Positions 32,790 through 34,968 of a stretch of 34,968 nt of DNA are shown one piece after another. The notes beneath the pieces are model-generated. The model saw nothing but the letters and a program-made list of their open reading frames with translations, was not told where the DNA came from and did no database searches. This stretch comes from Campylobacteraceae bacterium (GTDB lineage Bacteria; Campylobacterota; Campylobacteria; Campylobacterales; Campylobacteraceae), in assembly GCA_012521935.1 (NCBI GenBank), contig JAAYLJ010000024.1:1-34968 (forward strand). The letters are read 5' to 3'. Made by a program: the position numbers and the translations under genes. How positions within the stretch are numbered: the stretch's first letter is position 1; the number at the start of each line of letters is the position of its first letter.

Positions 32790-32818
32790 ATTATAGTCTA
32801 AAACCTTTGCTTTGTCAA
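32790..32818 (-). promoter_or_regulatory. Perfect consensus sigma-70 promoter for tRNA-Asn
   Basis: TTGACA (32813-32818) and TATAAT (32790-32795) are spaced exactly 17 bases on the minus strand. The -35 box and most of the spacer lie inside the last codons of the radical-SAM gene. The start of transcription would be near 32783, about 14 bases before the tRNA. Confidence 0.85.
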
Positions 32819-33718
32819 GCAAATAAACTCCATTCCCGCAACATTTTCAATTTTTACTAACCCTTCTTCGAATAGTTCATTTAAAAATATTTTAGACTCT
32901 TTAGTAAATGAGCTATCAATATCTACTCTACTTTGAGGTCTTCTTTCTACCAATTTTAAAATCTCATCTTTGTCTAAATTAATACTTGTTTTATATTCTG
33001 CTTTTTTATTAATAGATATGGGCAGCCCTTTTATGTGACTAGCTAATTCATTTAACCTCTTAGCACTAACTCCTTCAACTTTATATGCTGGCGGCCTATC
33101 TATGGTGCCAATGTCTATTCTAGCAGGCTTAATGAGGTTAAAAACTTCATTTAACTCTTTAAAATCTTTAGTAGTATCATTTAAGCCTTTAACAACTAAA
33201 ACCTCAAGAATAAGCTCACCTTCATACTCTTTTGCAAACTTTATAATTCCATCAATAATATTTGAAATCTTTATACCCTTAATAGGTCTATCTAGCTTTT
33301 TAAATATCTGCTCATTTGCTGTATCTAAAGATAGTTTTACGCTATCTATTTTATGTAAGATTTTAATGATTTTTTCATCATTTATGGTTGAACTGTTGCT
33401 TAAAATAAGGAGTTTTTGAGGAAGTTTTAAAGCTTTTATTCCATCTACTACTTCATTTAAATGAGGATATAAAGTTGGCTCTCCATTTGCAGTTAGGGTG
33501 ATGTATTTGACATCTTGATGTAAAAAAATACCCTTTTTTACAGCCTCTATTACATCTTTTGGATTTGGGAAATTAGTAGAACTAGCTACAACTTTTGCTG
33601 GAGCTAGTTCGCAATATAGACAGTCAAAATTACACTGCTTATCTTTAGGACTTAAATCAACCCCTAAAGATAAGCCAAAGCGTCTTGAAGTTACTGGCCC
33701 AAAAATGAGGGCTTGCAT
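32798..33718 (-). CDS. Radical SAM protein of unknown substrate
   Basis: 306 residues. The iron-sulphur/SAM motif is CNFDCLYC at Cys29, Cys33 and Cys36, followed by TANGEPTLYPHLNEV (the GxxxP SAM-binding block), ILSNSSTI, KLSLDTAN and EVLVVKGLND. The N-terminal 'FGPVTSRRFGLSLGVDLSP' is characteristic of the group often annotated as wyosine-synthase-like radical SAM proteins, and the C-terminal 80 residues form a small winged-helix-like part. The gene follows hemE by one base, an arrangement also found in Campylobacter jejuni, so a link to haem synthesis or to a tRNA or protein modification has been preserved. The substrate is unknown. Confidence 0.88.
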   Translation of the reverse strand: MQALIFGPVTSRRFGLSLGVDLSPKDKQCNFDCLYCELAPAKVVASSTNFPNPKDVIEAVKKGIFLHQDVKYITLTANGEPTLYPHLNEVVDGIKALKLPQKLLILSNSSTINDEKIIKILHKIDSVKLSLDTANEQIFKKLDRPIKGIKISNIIDGIIKFAKEYEGELILEVLVVKGLNDTTKDFKELNEVFNLIKPARIDIGTIDRPPAYKVEGVSAKRLNELASHIKGLPISINKKAEYKTSINLDKDEILKLVERRPQSRVDIDSSFTKESKIFLNELFEEGLVKIENVAGMEFICLTKQRF

Positions 33719-33719
33719 A

Positions 33720-34742
33720 TTAACTCTTTGTTCTTTTTTGAACGCTTTTTATAAAATACTTTGCATTCTCAACTGGAATATCTGGCAAAATTCCATGCCC
33801 TAAATTAAATATATGTCTGCTATTTTTCATCACTGAATATATATGATCTATGCCAACATCTATGGCATCTTTATCATAAAGTCTTGTTGGTTCCATATTT
33901 CCTTGAAGTACATATTTACTTCCAAGTTTCTCTTTAGCAAGCTCTATTGGAGTTGACCAATCCACTCCAAAAACATCAAAATCCCCATCTATTTTCTCCA
34001 AATATGCGCTTATGCCTTTTGGGAAAACAATGATTGGAATGTGTGGATATTTCTCTTTTAAATAGCTGCAAAGCTCTTTTATATATGGCCAGCTAAACTC
34101 AAAAAACGCACTCTCTTCTAATGCTTGTGCCCATGAATCAAATATTTGTACTGCATTAGCTCCTGCTTCAATTTGTCTGCTCATATAGACTTTTAAAGCC
34201 TTTGTAATTTTTCTTAAAATTGCATGCAAAAGTTGTGGATTTGAGTAAAGCATCTTTTTAGATACTGCATAATTTTTCGTACCCTTGCCCTCAATCATAT
34301 ATGTTGCTAAAGTCCATGGTGCCCCACAAAAACCAATTAGAGCCTTGCTAGGATCAAGCTTTGATCTAATCATTTTTACAGCTTCATATACATAGCTTAA
34401 ATTATCAACCCCTTTTTCAACATTTAAAGCATCTAAATCTGCTTGAGATTTAATTGGGTTATCAAAAATAGGACCCTCTCCTGCTTCAAATCTTAAATCC
34501 ATTCCCATTTCCATTGGGACAACTAAAATATCACTAAATAGTATTGCAGCATCAACGCCTAAGATATCCACTGGCTGTAAGGTAACCTCACAAGCTCTTT
34601 CCACATCTTTACAAAGACTTAAAAAATCACCTGCTTCGCCTCTAACTCTCATATATTCTGGAAGATATCTTCCAGCTTGCCTCATCATCCAAACAGGAGT
34701 GTATGGAGTTTTTTTACCTAAACACGCATCAATAAAAATCAT
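33720..34742 (-). CDS. hemE: Uroporphyrinogen decarboxylase
   Basis: 340 residues, normal length. The signature [16 protein letters not shown] (substrate-binding Arg residues), [14 protein letters not shown] (catalytic Asp in FSDIL), [16 protein letters not shown] and [19 protein letters not shown] (His) are intact. It removes four acetate carboxyl groups from uroporphyrinogen III to give coproporphyrinogen III in haem synthesis. The haem pathway is needed for cytochromes such as the oxidase at the start of this window. The start ATG follows AAAGGATG; the gene lies 41 bases after asd and one base before the radical-SAM gene. Confidence 0.96.
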   Translation of the reverse strand: MIFIDACLGKKTPYTPVWMMRQAGRYLPEYMRVRGEAGDFLSLCKDVERACEVTLQPVDILGVDAAILFSDILVVPMEMGMDLRFEAGEGPIFDNPIKSQADLDALNVEKGVDNLSYVYEAVKMIRSKLDPSKALIGFCGAPWTLATYMIEGKGTKNYAVSKKMLYSNPQLLHAILRKITKALKVYMSRQIEAGANAVQIFDSWAQALEESAFFEFSWPYIKELCSYLKEKYPHIPIIVFPKGISAYLEKIDGDFDVFGVDWSTPIELAKEKLGSKYVLQGNMEPTRLYDKDAIDVGIDHIYSVMKNSRHIFNLGHGILPDIPVENAKYFIKSVQKRTKS

Positions 34743-34783
34743 CTATTTTCATCCTTTATAAAATTTACCAAACAAAACAGCCC

Positions 34784-34968
34784 TTAGCCTTCAGTCTCTA
34801 TCCATTTAAGGGCAATTCTTACAGCATTTGTAGCTGCTCCAACTCTAATTTGATCTGCAACACACCAAAGGTGCAAAACATTTGATCTATAGATATCTTT
34901 TCTAACTCTTCCCACATAAGTTAAATCAGTATCGCTTGCCCAAATTGGCATTGGGTAAATGTTTTTTG
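34784..34968 (-). CDS. asd: Aspartate-semialdehyde dehydrogenase, 3' end only
   Basis: The last 61 codons are visible; the rest lies beyond the window, so no start codon is present. The translation starts KNIYPMPIWASDTDLTYVGRVRKD and ends in LWCVADQIRVGAATNAVRIA and ALKWIETEG before TAA, matching the C-terminal end of aspartate-semialdehyde dehydrogenase (the YVGR.R.D and ADQ.R.GAA.NAV.IA blocks). The enzyme makes aspartate semialdehyde for lysine, diaminopimelate, threonine and methionine synthesis. Same strand as hemE, 41 bases upstream of it. Confidence 0.85.
   Translation of the reverse strand, partial: KNIYPMPIWASDTDLTYVGRVRKDIYRSNVLHLWCVADQIRVGAATNAVRIALKWIETEG

Overview
This AT-rich window comes from a member of the Campylobacterota (Epsilonproteobacteria). 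The signs are the gene order tRNA-Thr/Tyr/Gly/Thr, tuf, rpmG, tRNA-Trp, secE, nusG, rplK, rplA, rplJ, rplL, rpoB, rpoC, rpsL, rpsG, fusA; separate but overlapping rpoB and rpoC (fused in Helicobacter and Wolinella); the hemE plus radical-SAM pair; and the low-GC coding style. The genus cannot be fixed from this sequence alone. Almost all genes are on the minus strand.

Layout. (1) 1-2284, plus strand: the 3' part of a cytochrome bd-superfamily subunit carrying a C-terminal haem-c domain, then a second polytopic subunit, ended by a hairpin terminator. (2) 19451-2419, minus strand: the large transcription/translation cluster. It starts at a near-consensus sigma-70 promoter (TTGACT-17-TATAAT), runs through four tRNAs, tuf, rpmG, tRNA-Trp, secE-nusG, the L11/L1 and L10/L7-L12 genes, rpoBC, rpsL-rpsG-fusA, and ends with tRNA-Arg. 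Several spacers hold strong RNA hairpins, including a probable L10 autoregulatory leader and a two-hairpin element between rplL and rpoB. (3) 19595-19834, plus strand: a small membrane-anchored coiled-coil protein of unusual heptad type. (4) 23434-19844: putA, bifunctional proline catabolism enzyme. (5) 28962-23526: a branched-chain/polar amino-acid ABC transporter operon (livK-H-M-G-F), ended by a strong terminator and headed by two genes not usually seen there: a 75-residue ribbon-helix-helix protein and a 235-residue protein of unknown function, both with TTG starts and preceded by an inverted repeat. (6) 31207-29247: a nitroreductase translationally coupled to an unknown protein with a degenerate response-regulator receiver domain and a FecR/retention-like beta segment. 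(7) 31326-32252, plus: a monotopic phosphoglycosyl transferase, facing a DCC-type thioredoxin-fold protein. (8) 34968-32695, minus: asd (3' end only), hemE, a radical-SAM protein, and tRNA-Asn with a perfect consensus promoter lying partly inside the radical-SAM gene.

How it fits together. Most of the window is core information processing and is ordinary in content. The parts that are not routine are the c-haem-bearing bd-type oxidase pair, the RHH/unknown pair leading the Liv operon next to putA, the pseudo-receiver gene, and the Asn-at-d coiled coil. There is no CRISPR array, insertion sequence, phage gene or integration site that I can see. No gene-free stretch exceeds 300 bases: the longest (28963-29246) holds the RHH/liv upstream region and otherwise only AT-rich sequence; 19404-19594 holds two divergent promoters; 2285-2418 shows nothing recognisable.
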